A stretch of 24,504 nucleotides of DNA from IDS-8 sp035304285 (GTDB lineage: Bacteria; Pseudomonadota; Gammaproteobacteria; Steroidobacterales; Woeseiaceae). Below, piece by piece: positions 1 to 9,800 of the stretch (positions are counted from its first letter, which is position 1; every line of letters begins with the position of its first letter). Made by a program: the position numbers and the translations under genes. A model generated the notes under the pieces. That model was not told the DNA's origin, did not search any database, and was given only the letters and a program-made list of their open reading frames with translations. The DNA is taken from the NCBI GenBank assembly GCA_035304285.1, contig DATGQI010000220.1:1-24504 (forward strand), read 5' to 3'.

Positions 1-1296
1 CTGCCGTACGAGTTCGTCGTCCTCAACAACTCGGTGCCGAATGCCTGGGCGTTGCCGGGCGGCAAGATCGCGATCAACCGCGGGCTGCTGACCGAACTCG
101 AATCCGAAGCGGAGCTTGCCGCCGTGCTGGGCCACGAAATCGTGCACGCGGCCGCGCGCCATTCGGCCCGGCAGATGGAACGCGGCATGCTGATGCAGGG
201 CCTGATCCTCGCAACGGCCGTCGCGACCAGTGACAGCGACTACGGACGAGTGGCAGTCGGCGGTGCGAACTTCGCCGGACAGCTGCTGACGCTCAAGTAC
301 AGCCGCGGCGCGGAACTGGAAGCAGACCACTATGGCATGCAGTACATGTCGAGGGCGGGCTACGACCCGCAAGGCGCGGTTTCGCTGCAGAAGACCTTCG
401 TGCGCCTGAGCGAGGGCCAGAGGAGCGACTGGTTGAGCGGGCTGTTTGCAAGCCACCCGCCGTCGCAGGAACGGGTCGATGCGAATATCGCGACCCTGGC
501 TTCCCTTCCTCCCGGTGGCGAGCTGGGAACCGGGCGTTACCAGGAAGCGCTCGAGCGAACCGAGGAGGTGTTGCCGGCGTACGAGGCATACGATGAAGGG
601 CGCAAGGCGTTGGCGGAACAGAACGCCGAACTTGCCATGGCGAAAGCCGAGGAGGCGATTGCGATCCTTCCGCAGGAAGCTCATTTCTACGCGTTGCGCG
701 GCGATGCCCGGATCATCAACGAGCAGTACGACATGGCCGTCACCAACTTCAACCATGCGATCGATCGCCGTGACGACTTCTTCTACTACTACCTGCAGCG
801 GGGCCGCGCCTACGAGCGTCTCGGCAATGACGACAGCGCGGTAAGGGACCTGCAAAGGAGCCTGGAGTACCTCCCGACGGCGCCGGCGCATTTCACGCTG
901 GGCAATATTGCGGCTGAGCGCGGCGACCGGGCCACGGCAATCCAGCATTTCCAGGTCGTCGCCGGCGGGCAGGGCGAAATCGCCGACGCCGCGAGAGCTT
1001 CGCTGGTACGGCTCGACATCGGCCAGAACCCCGGGGCATACCTGCTGACGCGCTGCGACCCCGCCGCGAACGGAGAACTGGTGGTCTCGATCAAGAACAA
1101 CACGACGGTGCCGTTACGGGATATACGCCTCGCCGTGCAGGTCCGGGACAGCGCCGGCTTGCCGCGGCGCATGGACCGGCGTTTGAACGGCACGCTCGCG
1201 GGCGGCGAGGTGGTCAGCGTGCCGACAGGCTTAGGCCCCTACACCGCCGGCAGCGGCTGCCCGGTTGAAATCCTTTCGGCGAGGCCGGCGCGATAG
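1..1296 (+). CDS. M48 family metalloprotease with TPRs, BepA-like (5'-truncated)
   Basis: The open frame runs from the window edge, so the N-terminus (signal peptide and start of the protease domain) is missing. The zinc site HEIVH is encoded at 133-147 (codons 45-49) and the second motif E-x3-D lies in ELEAD at codons 105-109, as in M48 peptidases. The segment NAWALPGGKI before it matches the substrate-edge strand seen in BepA/LoiP-like enzymes. From about codon 185 the protein has TPR-like helical pairs (YALRGDARIINEQYDMAVTNF, then YYLQRGRAYERLGNDDSA). The last ~90 residues look beta-rich and are an addition to the BepA plan. BepA-type proteins are periplasmic and act in outer-membrane protein assembly and quality control; that role here is inferred from the family. 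It converges with the M3 peptidase gene, 13 bases away. Confidence 0.9.
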   Translation: MPYEFVVLNNSVPNAWALPGGKIAINRGLLTELESEAELAAVLGHEIVHAAARHSARQMERGMLMQGLILATAVATSDSDYGRVAVGGANFAGQLLTLKYSRGAELEADHYGMQYMSRAGYDPQGAVSLQKTFVRLSEGQRSDWLSGLFASHPPSQERVDANIATLASLPPGGELGTGRYQEALERTEEVLPAYEAYDEGRKALAEQNAELAMAKAEEAIAILPQEAHFYALRGDARIINEQYDMAVTNFNHAIDRRDDFFYYYLQRGRAYERLGNDDSAVRDLQRSLEYLPTAPAHFTLGNIAAERGDRATAIQHFQVVAGGQGEIADAARASLVRLDIGQNPGAYLLTRCDPAANGELVVSIKNNTTVPLRDIRLAVQVRDSAGLPRRMDRRLNGTLAGGEVVSVPTGLGPYTAGSGCPVEILSARPAR

Positions 1297-1305
1297 GCCT
1301 CGCCG
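1277..1305. terminator. GC-rich hairpin between convergent genes
   Basis: A perfect 10-bp inverted repeat, CGGCGAGGCC at 1277-1286 and GGCCTCGCCG at 1296-1305, has a 9-base loop. It straddles the stop codon of the M48 gene and lies just beyond the stop of the convergent M3 gene. Position and symmetry suit a shared transcription end. No T-run follows on either strand, so it may not be an intrinsic terminator. Confidence 0.4.
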
Positions 1306-1309
1306 GGTG

Positions 1310-3196
1310 TTATCCGCGGTCGCGTTCCGCCAGTAACCGCTCCATCTCGTCCATGATCGCATTCATCTTGCGTACCGCCGCGCGATAGGGTCCGGGTGTC
1401 GCGAGGTCGACGCCCGCTGCCTTGAGCAGGTTGTAGGGATAATCCGAGCCGCCGGCCCGCAGCAGGTTCTTGTAGTTGTCGACGCCCGCCTTGCCCTCGT
1501 TCCGGACCTTCTCGTAGAGCGCCGTACCCGCCGTCTGCGACGTCGCATATTGGAATACGTACATGTTGTAGTAGAAGTGCGGGACGAACATCCACTCGTT
1601 CGCGTACAGGTCGTCGATCAGCACGACGCCCTCGTCATGGCCGTGGTAGCGCTTCAGTATGTCGCCGTAGATTTCCGTGACCCTCTTGCCGGACAACGCC
1701 TCGCCCCGTTCGGCGGCCTCGTACAGGGCAAGTTCGAACTCGGCGAACATGGTCTGGCGGAAAAATGTACCGCGCATGGCCTCGAGGCCGAATCCCAGGT
1801 AGAACAGTTTCTCGTCCAGTGTCGCGGCGTTCTCGGACATGTAATCCTGCAGGATGAGTTCCAGCGAGGTCGAAGGGATTTCCGCGATGAAGGTGGAGTA
1901 GTTCGCGGTGTCGAAGGGCTGTGCCTGCTTCGCGTAGAGGGTGTGCATCGCGTGCCCCCACTCGTGCGCGAACGTCGACAGCGATTCGTAGTCGTCGTTG
2001 TGGTTTAGCAGCAAGTACGGGTGCACGTCGTAGGCGATCGGGTTCATGTACGCGCCTGACTGCTTGCCGCGCTGCGGGTAGACGTGCATCCAGCGCTGGT
2101 TCATAGCATCGCGCTGCATGCCGACCCAGTCCTTGCCCAGCACTGACATCGCTTCGAGCGTGATGCGCTTCGTGGTTTCGATATCGAAGGTTTTGTCCAG
2201 CGACACCAGCGGCGGGTAGATGTCGTAGTAGTGCATCTGCTCCACCCCCAGGATCCTGCCCCTGAGCTTGAAGTAGCGGTGCAAAGTGGGCAGTGCCTTG
2301 TTCACTTCCTCGACGAGGATCCTGTAAACCTCGGGTGGAAGGTTGTCCTGGAACAGTTCGCGGTCCAGGACGCTGTCGTAGTTTCGCGCCTTCGCAAGCG
2401 ACACCTGGGCCTGGACGTGCGAATTCAGGATGGCGCCTACGCTGTTCCGGTATTCGAGCCACTTTCCCCAGAAGGTGTCGAACACCATTTTGCGATCGTC
2501 ACGGTCTTCGCTCTGGCGCCAGCGGCTGTAGCCCTGCGCGTCGATAACCTGCTCTTCGCCGCTCGACAGCGTGACCGTTGGCCATGGGATGTCCGAGTTG
2601 GCGACGATGCTGTAGATGTTGTTCGCGGCACCGAAGGTCTGTGTGAAATAAGCCAGTGTCTCTTCGGCTTCGTCTCCCAGCGTGTGCGGCGCGTTTCGCA
2701 GGCCGTTGTCTAGCTGGAACGCGAATCGCTCGAGCCTCTCGTCCTCCTTGATATAGGACTCGATCACTTCCCGCCCCACGTCCAGGAGTTCCGGCTGGAT
2801 CCAGGCAGTCGCCTCGGTAAAACGCGCGTACATGATGTCGCCGAGCTGGTTCATTTCCTCCGTCTCGGTGACCCGCAGGTCTTCGTCCCGCGACAGGCTC
2901 GAGTACGCATACACGCGTAGCGCGGCTCGCGTGGTATCGGAAACCAGGTCCAGCGCCTGGTAGAGCGAGTCAGCGCTTTCGCCAAGCGTGCCGCGGTGCT
3001 TGTCGATCTTCTGCAAATCGGCGAGCACCTGCTCGCGGGCGGCATCCCATGCTTCCCGCGTCGGGAAGAGTTCCGTGAGATCCCAGGTGTAGGCAGGGTC
3101 GACTCCCCCCTCCTGGGAGGTAGGTTCTGCGGCTGAAGGCAGGGCGCCGGCACACAATAACGCCGCGGCGGCTAGCGAGATAACGATGCGGTTCAT
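1310..3196 (-). CDS. Exported M3 family oligoendopeptidase F-like peptidase
   Basis: The 628-residue product has the M3 zinc motif HEWGH at residues 411-415 with a downstream glutamate ligand in FIAEIPST (about E439), and the overall plan of oligoendopeptidase F (the N-terminal helical region includes YAYSSLSRDEDL, the core contains DVHPYLLLNHNDDYESLSTFAHE). Such enzymes cut short peptides. Most PepF proteins are cytosolic, but this one starts with a clear signal peptide (positive MNR, hydrophobic core to about residue 19, then PSAAEP), so it should work in the periplasm or outside the cell. It is the last gene of the minus-strand block, 107 bases after the SLOG-like gene, and may have its own promoter. 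The peptide substrates cannot be read from sequence. Confidence 0.93.
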   Translation of the reverse strand: MNRIVISLAAAALLCAGALPSAAEPTSQEGGVDPAYTWDLTELFPTREAWDAAREQVLADLQKIDKHRGTLGESADSLYQALDLVSDTTRAALRVYAYSSLSRDEDLRVTETEEMNQLGDIMYARFTEATAWIQPELLDVGREVIESYIKEDERLERFAFQLDNGLRNAPHTLGDEAEETLAYFTQTFGAANNIYSIVANSDIPWPTVTLSSGEEQVIDAQGYSRWRQSEDRDDRKMVFDTFWGKWLEYRNSVGAILNSHVQAQVSLAKARNYDSVLDRELFQDNLPPEVYRILVEEVNKALPTLHRYFKLRGRILGVEQMHYYDIYPPLVSLDKTFDIETTKRITLEAMSVLGKDWVGMQRDAMNQRWMHVYPQRGKQSGAYMNPIAYDVHPYLLLNHNDDYESLSTFAHEWGHAMHTLYAKQAQPFDTANYSTFIAEIPSTSLELILQDYMSENAATLDEKLFYLGFGLEAMRGTFFRQTMFAEFELALYEAAERGEALSGKRVTEIYGDILKRYHGHDEGVVLIDDLYANEWMFVPHFYYNMYVFQYATSQTAGTALYEKVRNEGKAGVDNYKNLLRAGGSDYPYNLLKAAGVDLATPGPYRAAVRKMNAIMDEMERLLAERDRG

Positions 3197-3303
3197 CTGG
3201 GACTCCGTTTTATTGTTCGGCTGCGGGCCCGTGCCGCCGCCACATGACGGCCTTAGACAGGAGTTCCGGCCGGCGTTCGCCGTCCGGGCCTTGCGGAAGT
3301 CAT

Positions 3304-5082
3304 TCAGCTTCCCATCCGCCAGATTTCACCCTGGTCCAGCGAGCGGTCGCGGTGCATCAGGATCCATTCCGCGTGTTCGTCCAGGGCAGACCCACCAAGC
3401 GCCCGCAGGATCTGGCGTTGTTCCGCGGAGTCCGTGGCATTGCCGAGACGTCGGCGGGCGTTGTGGAATATACGCAGCATGAATTCGTACTGCTTGATGA
3501 GTTCTTTCTCCGCCGTGCTGTGGGCATACGCCTGCCGGATTCCGAAAAGCAGCAGTACGGAACCCATCCCGATCATCAGTCCGTCGCGCAGTTCGGCCGA
3601 CATGAACGACCCGGCCACCACCATGGAAGCGATAACGATGACGCTTGCCAGCAGGCTCAGCTTCGCCAGCCGCTCGGTGATGCGATTCTTGCGGATTCTC
3701 TCCAGCCCCTTCTTGCGGAAGTAGCCCAGCTGTCCTGAGTCGGTATCGCCGATCCATTCACGCAGGACGAATGCAAGGCCCTCGGGACTCGCCGCCGGTT
3801 CGGCGTCGCAGCGCGTGCCGGCGACGCGCATCACGTTGCGAATCCAACCGAGTTCCGGGTCCTGCGTTTGCAGGAAATTGTCGTGAGCGAACTTCGAAAT
3901 GCTGTCACTGTTGACGCCTGCGGCGGCCCAGTAGAACTGCACCCGCAGGCCCTCTGCAAGAGCGCGGTAGTCCAGGTACTTGCGGTGCCACGCCTGCCGT
4001 GTCGCGACGAACTGCACGGCGGCGGCGCAAAGGAAGAACAGCAGGAAGGCGAACATGAAGTACTGCAGGGCCGCCATATCGGAATAGAGCAGGAACATCA
4101 GTCCCATGAAGAATGCCAGCACGTGTGTGACGCGAAAGGCCGCCAGCGTGCGCTTCTGGTAATGAATCGCAAGCCAGTCGGCAATGCAGAAAAGGCGGTT
4201 GATCTTCTCGAGGCCGGCGGGGAGATGGCTGCTCGCTTCATTGTCCAGTAGCGGATATTTCTCCTTCTCTATGCTTTCGGCAAAGCGCAGGGAATCGTGG
4301 CTGAACTCGCTGCTTCGGGCAAAGATCATGCGATGCTGCCGGGGTAGCTCCTTGCTCCGGGGGTGGTCCCGGTCCTTGGTGAACCACCACCAGTCGAGCG
4401 GCTGCAGGTCGGGCGGCGGCGCGCCCTCCGCCCGCAGGCGCGAGCAGACGATGTGATAGACGAGGTCGCTCTCATCGTCGACCAGCATCTGCTGGCTTGC
4501 GACCGATGCCTTGGCGTATCCCGGCATGATGTCGTCGTGATGAAAGCGCACGATCTGGCCGGTGCCGCCGAGTTCGTCCGAGGGCTTCCCGTCCCAGAGC
4601 GCCAGCAGGATATGGCAATGGGCGCACAGGAACACGCCAAGCTGCGCGTACTGCCGGGCCCGTGCCTCGCCGGAATTTCGAAGCTGGTCCTGCGTCACTC
4701 CGGCGGCAAGCGGCAGTTCGTAGAGCTCGGATGCGCGGGCGGCCAGCCGGTTGAACTCGCCGGCAGAATCTTCGTCTTCGAAATCGAGGGCGTAAAGTTC
4801 GCGCGGCATCGGCAGCGGGACGATCAGCTCGAGCCCCAGCGCGAGCGCCTCTTCTGCAACCAACCGGTCTGCACCCTCGGCAAGGGGCGACATCACCCGC
4901 AGGTTGCGCTCCCCGGCTCGTGAGGACAGGTCGGTAAAGAGATCCCTGACCCGCTGGCGTATCGCGGGCACTTCCCCCGGGACGAGGTCGCGGTGGCCCG
5001 TTACCGCGACCACCAGCGGCAGCCCGAACTGACTTCTGTCGTCGATTCCTTCAGCGCTGCTGCCAGCGTCGCTCGTCTTCAT
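3304..5082 (-). CDS. SLOG-like domain protein with two 2-TM (SLATT-like) units
   Basis: The 592-residue product starts with a Rossmann-like region: VVAVTGHRDL (about 24-33) followed by RVMSPLAEGADRLVAEEAL (62-80) and LELIVPLPM (84-92). This order, a GHR/D loop then an EGAD-type motif, resembles SLOG/LOG nucleotide-binding proteins. After a soluble middle part come two hydrophobic hairpins, about 317-358 and 474-517. Each is followed by a charged helical stretch with aromatic and arginine residues (WHRKYLDYRALAEGLR; EKELIKQYEFMLRIFHNARRRL), as in SLATT 2-TM effector domains. In families described from comparative genomics, SLOG domains are proposed to sense or process a nucleotide signal and SLATT domains to act at the membrane. 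That mechanism is not shown here. The ATG at 5082 has no strong Shine-Dalgarno. It lies 89 bases after the lectin gene. The domain calls are by eye and the TM prediction is firmer than the fold names. Confidence 0.7.
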   Translation of the reverse strand: MKTSDAGSSAEGIDDRSQFGLPLVVAVTGHRDLVPGEVPAIRQRVRDLFTDLSSRAGERNLRVMSPLAEGADRLVAEEALALGLELIVPLPMPRELYALDFEDEDSAGEFNRLAARASELYELPLAAGVTQDQLRNSGEARARQYAQLGVFLCAHCHILLALWDGKPSDELGGTGQIVRFHHDDIMPGYAKASVASQQMLVDDESDLVYHIVCSRLRAEGAPPPDLQPLDWWWFTKDRDHPRSKELPRQHRMIFARSSEFSHDSLRFAESIEKEKYPLLDNEASSHLPAGLEKINRLFCIADWLAIHYQKRTLAAFRVTHVLAFFMGLMFLLYSDMAALQYFMFAFLLFFLCAAAVQFVATRQAWHRKYLDYRALAEGLRVQFYWAAAGVNSDSISKFAHDNFLQTQDPELGWIRNVMRVAGTRCDAEPAASPEGLAFVLREWIGDTDSGQLGYFRKKGLERIRKNRITERLAKLSLLASVIVIASMVVAGSFMSAELRDGLMIGMGSVLLLFGIRQAYAHSTAEKELIKQYEFMLRIFHNARRRLGNATDSAEQRQILRALGGSALDEHAEWILMHRDRSLDQGEIWRMGS

Positions 5083-5171
5083 TGAGCTACGAAGAGGATA
5101 CTGGCCGTTGCATCAGCCGATATTACACTCCGGAGCCCACCCGTCATCACGCCCCCAGGTTCGAGTCGTCC

Positions 5172-6623
5172 CTATGGCGCGAAGGGTATGACTTTCTCCT
5201 CGTACATGAACTGGATATTGCTTCCACGCATCAGGTGCTCGCCGTGGTAGTTCTCGCCCGGGATTGGCTTGTAAGCGAGATTTTCGGCACCGAAAAGGAA
5301 CAGCTTGATGGTCACCAGGGCCGTTTCGTACTTGCCGCGATCGTGCAGCTTGATCGTAGTCTTCACCAGTGCCCGTAACGCCGCGTGGGCAAGCTTCGTC
5401 AATATCGACTTCGATAGGGCCGGTTTCGATTCCACTACCGAAGCCTGCAGCAACAGCAGCTTGTAACGGGTTAGCGCAACGAACATGCTGTGGTTGCCTG
5501 CTGCGTTCGCTTGCAGCTCGTAGCCGGGACCGAAGTCGATGTGCATGCCGATGACGTAGTACGAAAGGCCCTTGATCTTGCCCCGCGAACTGCCGCACTC
5601 GAAGGTAAATTCGCCCAGTGCACCCGCAAAGACAGGGTCCACCGTGTGCCCGAGCCCGTTCTCGAGCATGGCCGTGGGGTCAGTTGATTGCCAGGCCACG
5701 ACATCCCGGTATTGCGGATCCGGATTCGACCCGGCAATCGGCCCGGTGCACTCGTACAGGTTGCCCGGCAATGCATCCAGGGGTTCATTTTCGACCAGTA
5801 TGGTGCCCTGGCGGACCTCGAAACCCTCGGTATCGACCTCGACTACCATGAATTTCGGCGAACCGCAGAGGTACGGGGGGATGATCAGGTCGGGCCTCGG
5901 GTCGCTTTCGCCGAACAGGACCAGCGGATCTTTGCCGCAGCGCGACGGGTCGTCGGTGAATTCGTAGGTCCTGACGCCTATTGAAGCGTCCTGCTGCAAA
6001 GCGACCGGCGGCAGAGTCATGGTCTGCCCCGCTGTCGTATCGCAGCCGGGGCCACCGCTCAGGCACTGGGCAGGGTCGATGATGGTGGCGGTATCGAACT
6101 CGATAACGTAGCCGCCGATATTGCCCAGGGCGCCCTCATCGTTCCAGCCGAAGTCGTTACCCAGGCCGATAGCGAGATGGCGTTCGCTCCCGGGACCCGC
6201 GTTGTCATTCGGTTCGTTGGCCAGCCAGTTCGAGTACGACAGTAGCGGGTTCTGGGACGTTCCAATGGGGCCCTCGTCATTCAGCCATTGCCAGTCGCAT
6301 CCCGGCTCCTGGTTGCACGACTCCTGGAACCCGCCGACCCAGACCTCGGGTCTCGTCAGTGCAACGGAGCTGCGGAGTGAGTTGACAAATTCGTCCTCGG
6401 CTTCTGAAGTGAGCGTTGCCAGGTGGCCGGCAACCCCTTCCAATTCCCGGGCCTCAGCCGCCTGCTTCGCGGTCGCCCAACTGACGCCATTGTGCACAAC
6501 AACCTGGTAGTGCCGACCCTCGAATTCGACGATCGGGCCGTAACCAGGTGCAGCAGGAAGCGTTACTGGCACGAATGCGCATGCCAACACAATCGCGGCG
6601 TTTCTTATCATTCTGAGTGTCAT
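5172..6623 (-). CDS. Secreted C-type lectin-domain protein
   Basis: The start is taken at ATG 6623; a TTG 12 bases upstream (6635) or an ATG at 6611 are alternatives. The protein has an N-terminal signal peptide (IRNAAIVLACAFVPVTLPAAP). Residues ~30-177 form a C-type lectin-like domain: ATAKQAAEARELEGHLATLTS-type opening (here with GVAGHLATL), VWVGGF, NEPNDNAG with the EPN motif at ~137-139, and the closing GWNDEG with WND at ~160-162, then GGYVIEF. EPN plus WND are the residues that hold Ca2+ and mannose-type sugars in canonical members, so carbohydrate or glycan binding is plausible. The remaining ~300 residues contain several cysteines and a helical C-terminal part (KPALSKSILTKLAHAALRALVKTTIKL) that I do not recognise. 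It sits between the STAND and SLOG-like genes, 267 and 89 bases away. Confidence 0.82.
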   Translation of the reverse strand: MTLRMIRNAAIVLACAFVPVTLPAAPGYGPIVEFEGRHYQVVVHNGVSWATAKQAAEARELEGVAGHLATLTSEAEDEFVNSLRSSVALTRPEVWVGGFQESCNQEPGCDWQWLNDEGPIGTSQNPLLSYSNWLANEPNDNAGPGSERHLAIGLGNDFGWNDEGALGNIGGYVIEFDTATIIDPAQCLSGGPGCDTTAGQTMTLPPVALQQDASIGVRTYEFTDDPSRCGKDPLVLFGESDPRPDLIIPPYLCGSPKFMVVEVDTEGFEVRQGTILVENEPLDALPGNLYECTGPIAGSNPDPQYRDVVAWQSTDPTAMLENGLGHTVDPVFAGALGEFTFECGSSRGKIKGLSYYVIGMHIDFGPGYELQANAAGNHSMFVALTRYKLLLLQASVVESKPALSKSILTKLAHAALRALVKTTIKLHDRGKYETALVTIKLFLFGAENLAYKPIPGENYHGEHLMRGSNIQFMYEEKVIPFAP

Positions 6624-6860
6624 GGAAATTCCCAAAGAGTTCGCAAATCATCGAGCTAGCGATGAGCGAAAAAGCCCACAATCCGTGTGAATCGTTTCCG
6701 TCGGTTGCCGATTACGGCTGGGGGCCAATTCGTTGTAGTTCTCTGCACGCAACGCACCATTACTTCTTGTTCTGTCGCACATGCGTGTTCGAGGAGCACA
6801 ATACTCTTGATTTAGAGCGGCAGCAACAGCTATTACTATTATGTAAAACAACAACTTGCA

Positions 6861-6890
6861 GGGAGGTGTTGCCGAGCGGTTCGGAAACCG
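6861..6890 (+). other. tRNA-Ser-like 5' fragment / hairpin at end of STAND gene
   Basis: The + strand reads GGGAGGTGTTGCCGAGCGGT here, which resembles the acceptor 5' strand and D-arm of bacterial tRNA-Ser, but no anticodon or T arm follows, so it is not a tRNA gene. It also contains CGGTT-CGGA-AACCG (6877-6890), a short hairpin lying directly after the stop codon of the minus-strand STAND gene. It could be a decayed tRNA, a terminator stem or chance. Confidence 0.3.
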
Positions 6891-9800
6891 TCAATCCTCG
6901 CGATGCTCACCTTCGGCGCGCATGGCAAGGTACTTTGCGGCTTCGCCAGGTCGACCGCGAGCGTTGTAGAACTTTGCCAGCCATCGATTGGCGTTGGATG
7001 TATAGAAGGGTAGAGCGCCGGGGTCTTTGCGTAGCACGTTGAAACTATCGAGCAACAACTTCTCCGCCTCGTCATACCGTTGCAGGCCCGCGAGTGCAGC
7101 TCCTTCAGCATTGGCGGCAGTGGCCGTGCGCCAGTGGTCCGGAGAAAACGCCTCGATGCAGATCGCCTTTGCACCCGCTGCAAGCGATAGTGCCTCCTCA
7201 TAGCGTTCCGAGTCTATTAGAAGTGCTGCCAGCAGAGTCATGCTCGCGGCCACGTCAGCGTGCTCCGCCCCCAGCAGTTTCCTGCGGAGTTCAAGAGATT
7301 CGCGAAGAAGTGGTTCGGCCGATGCGTAGTCGTTGGCTTCCATCAGCCACATCGCCAGGTTGTTCATGCTCCTTGCGACGGACGGGTGCTCGTCACCGAC
7401 GGTTCGTCGAAACATGTCGAGGGTTTCTCTCGACATTGTGATCGCAGAATCCCGATCCCCCTTCTCGTAAGTCAGGAACGCAAGGTTGTTTAGTGCCATC
7501 GCGACATCCGGATGGTCGTCACCGAGCAGCTTTCGCTGCATGTCGATAGCTTCGCGATACAGTACTTCGGCCTCAATGAATTTGCGCTGGTCATGTAAGA
7601 CGAACGCAACGTTGTTGAGGCCCATGGCAATTTCCGGATGTGCGTCTCCGGGATACAACACCCGCTTCATCGCCAGCGCCTCGCGGAACAGCTGCTCCGA
7701 TTCCTCGTACTCGCCCACCTCGCTGATGACGAAGCCAAGGTTATTCAGGGCCTGGGCGAGGTCCGGGTGCGGCCCGTCGTGCAACTCACGCTGCATCGCG
7801 ACGGCATCTCGCAGCAGTGGAACGGCATCTCCGTATTTGCCCTGGTCGTACAGGTTCAGCGCGAGGCCTTCCAGGCTTTGTGCGGTCTCTTTGCTCCTTT
7901 CGCCGATCAGTCGCCGCTGCAGGACCAGTGCCTCACGGAACAGCGGCTCGGCCGCGGAAAATTCACCCATCCTGCCCAACAGGTCCGCGAGTCCGTACAT
8001 GCTGCGCGCCGTATCGACGTGTTCGTTGCCGAGCATTTCACGACGGAGCGCCAATGCGTCACGAAACATCAACCCGGCCGGCTCGTACTCGGCCTTGAGC
8101 TTCAGGACTTCGCCGAGCCGCTGCAATGAGCGGGCTACTTCAAGGTGCCTGTCGCCATAAAGGGCTTTGCGTCTGTCCAGCGCGCTTTGCAGAAGCGATG
8201 CCGCCTGGTCGTACAAGCCGAGGCTCATATACACCGTCCCCATCGTCTCCATCAGCGTCGCCTGCGTGGCCGGCTGGCCTGCCAGCTCCTGCTCGATCCG
8301 CTGCGCGCCCTGGTCCATGATCTCCCTGGCCGTCACCGTGTTGCCGCGCGCTTCGCCGGGATCGAGGACATCGAAGAGGCCAACCATGAAGTCCGTGGTC
8401 TGGCGCGCGGTCTCGGCCTCGATTTCGGCGCGCCGGCTTGCCTCGATCGCCAGGTTGCGTTGCTGCTGCGCCCAGAACGCGGCGCTGCCCGCCATGATCG
8501 CCATGCCGGCGAGCGTCGCGACGATCGCACTTTTGAGCTTTTGCGTTCGCTTCGCCCGCGCGACCGAAGCCCTGATGAAATCCGTTTCGAGGTCATCCAG
8601 GACGATGCCCTGCTGTAGCAGGGTCTCCGCTTCGCCGAGCGGCTTGCCGCGCGGCAGCAGCAGGTCTGAGGGCCTGTTCTCCGCTGCCCAGCGGGCGGCC
8701 GCGCCGGCGACCCGGCCCCGGATGCGCAGGTTGTCGCGGTTCTGTGCGACCCACTCCTGGACCGCCGGCCAGTGCCACAGCAATGCCTCATGTGCGACGG
8801 TGACCACTGCGCTGCCGTCATCCGCAAGTTCGGTAACGAACAGCCGCGATGCAACGAAGGTTTCGAGCAGCGCACGCCCCTCGTCCGTGGAGACGTCTTT
8901 CCATGGCGCGCGCTTGCGCCCGATCGCTTCATGACCGTCCTGCTCGATGCTGACCAGCGCATTGAGCACTCGCGGCAGTGCCGCCTGCACCTCGGGAGAC
9001 TGTTCGCGGAACACCGTCTCCGCGCGTTTCGCGAGAGAGCCCTCGACACCGCCGAGTTCGCGATAGGCATCAAGCGTCAGCATGCCATTCGGTGTGCGCC
9101 GCTGGTAAAGCTCCTCGAGGGTGAACTGCAGGAGCGGCAACAGTTCCGGGCGCTCGGCGGCCGCATCGCGCAACATGTCGTCCAGCCGTTCGCTGCTTGC
9201 CGGATCCTCCTCGAACCTGAGCCCTGCGGCGCGCGTGGGCAGGCGAATCATCTGCCCGATTTCGCTTGCGACCGGCGGCATCAGGTCGTACTGGCCGGCG
9301 CCCTCCTTGAGCGCACCGATCATTGGAAGATCCACGAGGCGAGGGTAGAAGTCGCTGCGCAGCGTGCCGATGACCCAGACGCGACCGGAACGCGCGAGCG
9401 CATCCAGCGTGTTGGCGAAGGCCTTTCGCTCTTTGGCGGTGACGCCGTCCTGGGTAAACATTTCCTCCATCTGGTCGACGACCAGCGCGAGGCGGGACCT
9501 GAGCTTTGTGGCGTTGCCCGGTCGTGCGGCAGTGAGCTTCGCCGCCTCGCCGTCCAGCGCACTCTTGATGAGCTGCACCGCCGCATGCGGCGATTCGCGC
9601 AGCACACGAGCGAGGGCAGCGGGACCCTCGCCATCGGAGTCGAGCAGGGGCAATGCGTGCTCGCGAAGCAGCGCGGTCGCCATCGAGGTGAAGAGGTCGT
9701 TCGGCGTGTCCGAGGGGCGAAACACCGCGCGGCGCCACAGCGCGACGCCCTCGATGACGCCCGGCTGCATCAACATGGGCAGCACGCCCGCACGCACCAC

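Noticed and set aside
6624..6860. Small gene or tRNA between STAND and lectin genes
   Set aside because: Short open frames here have no RBS or domain, and apart from the partial D-arm motif no tRNA shape can be drawn.
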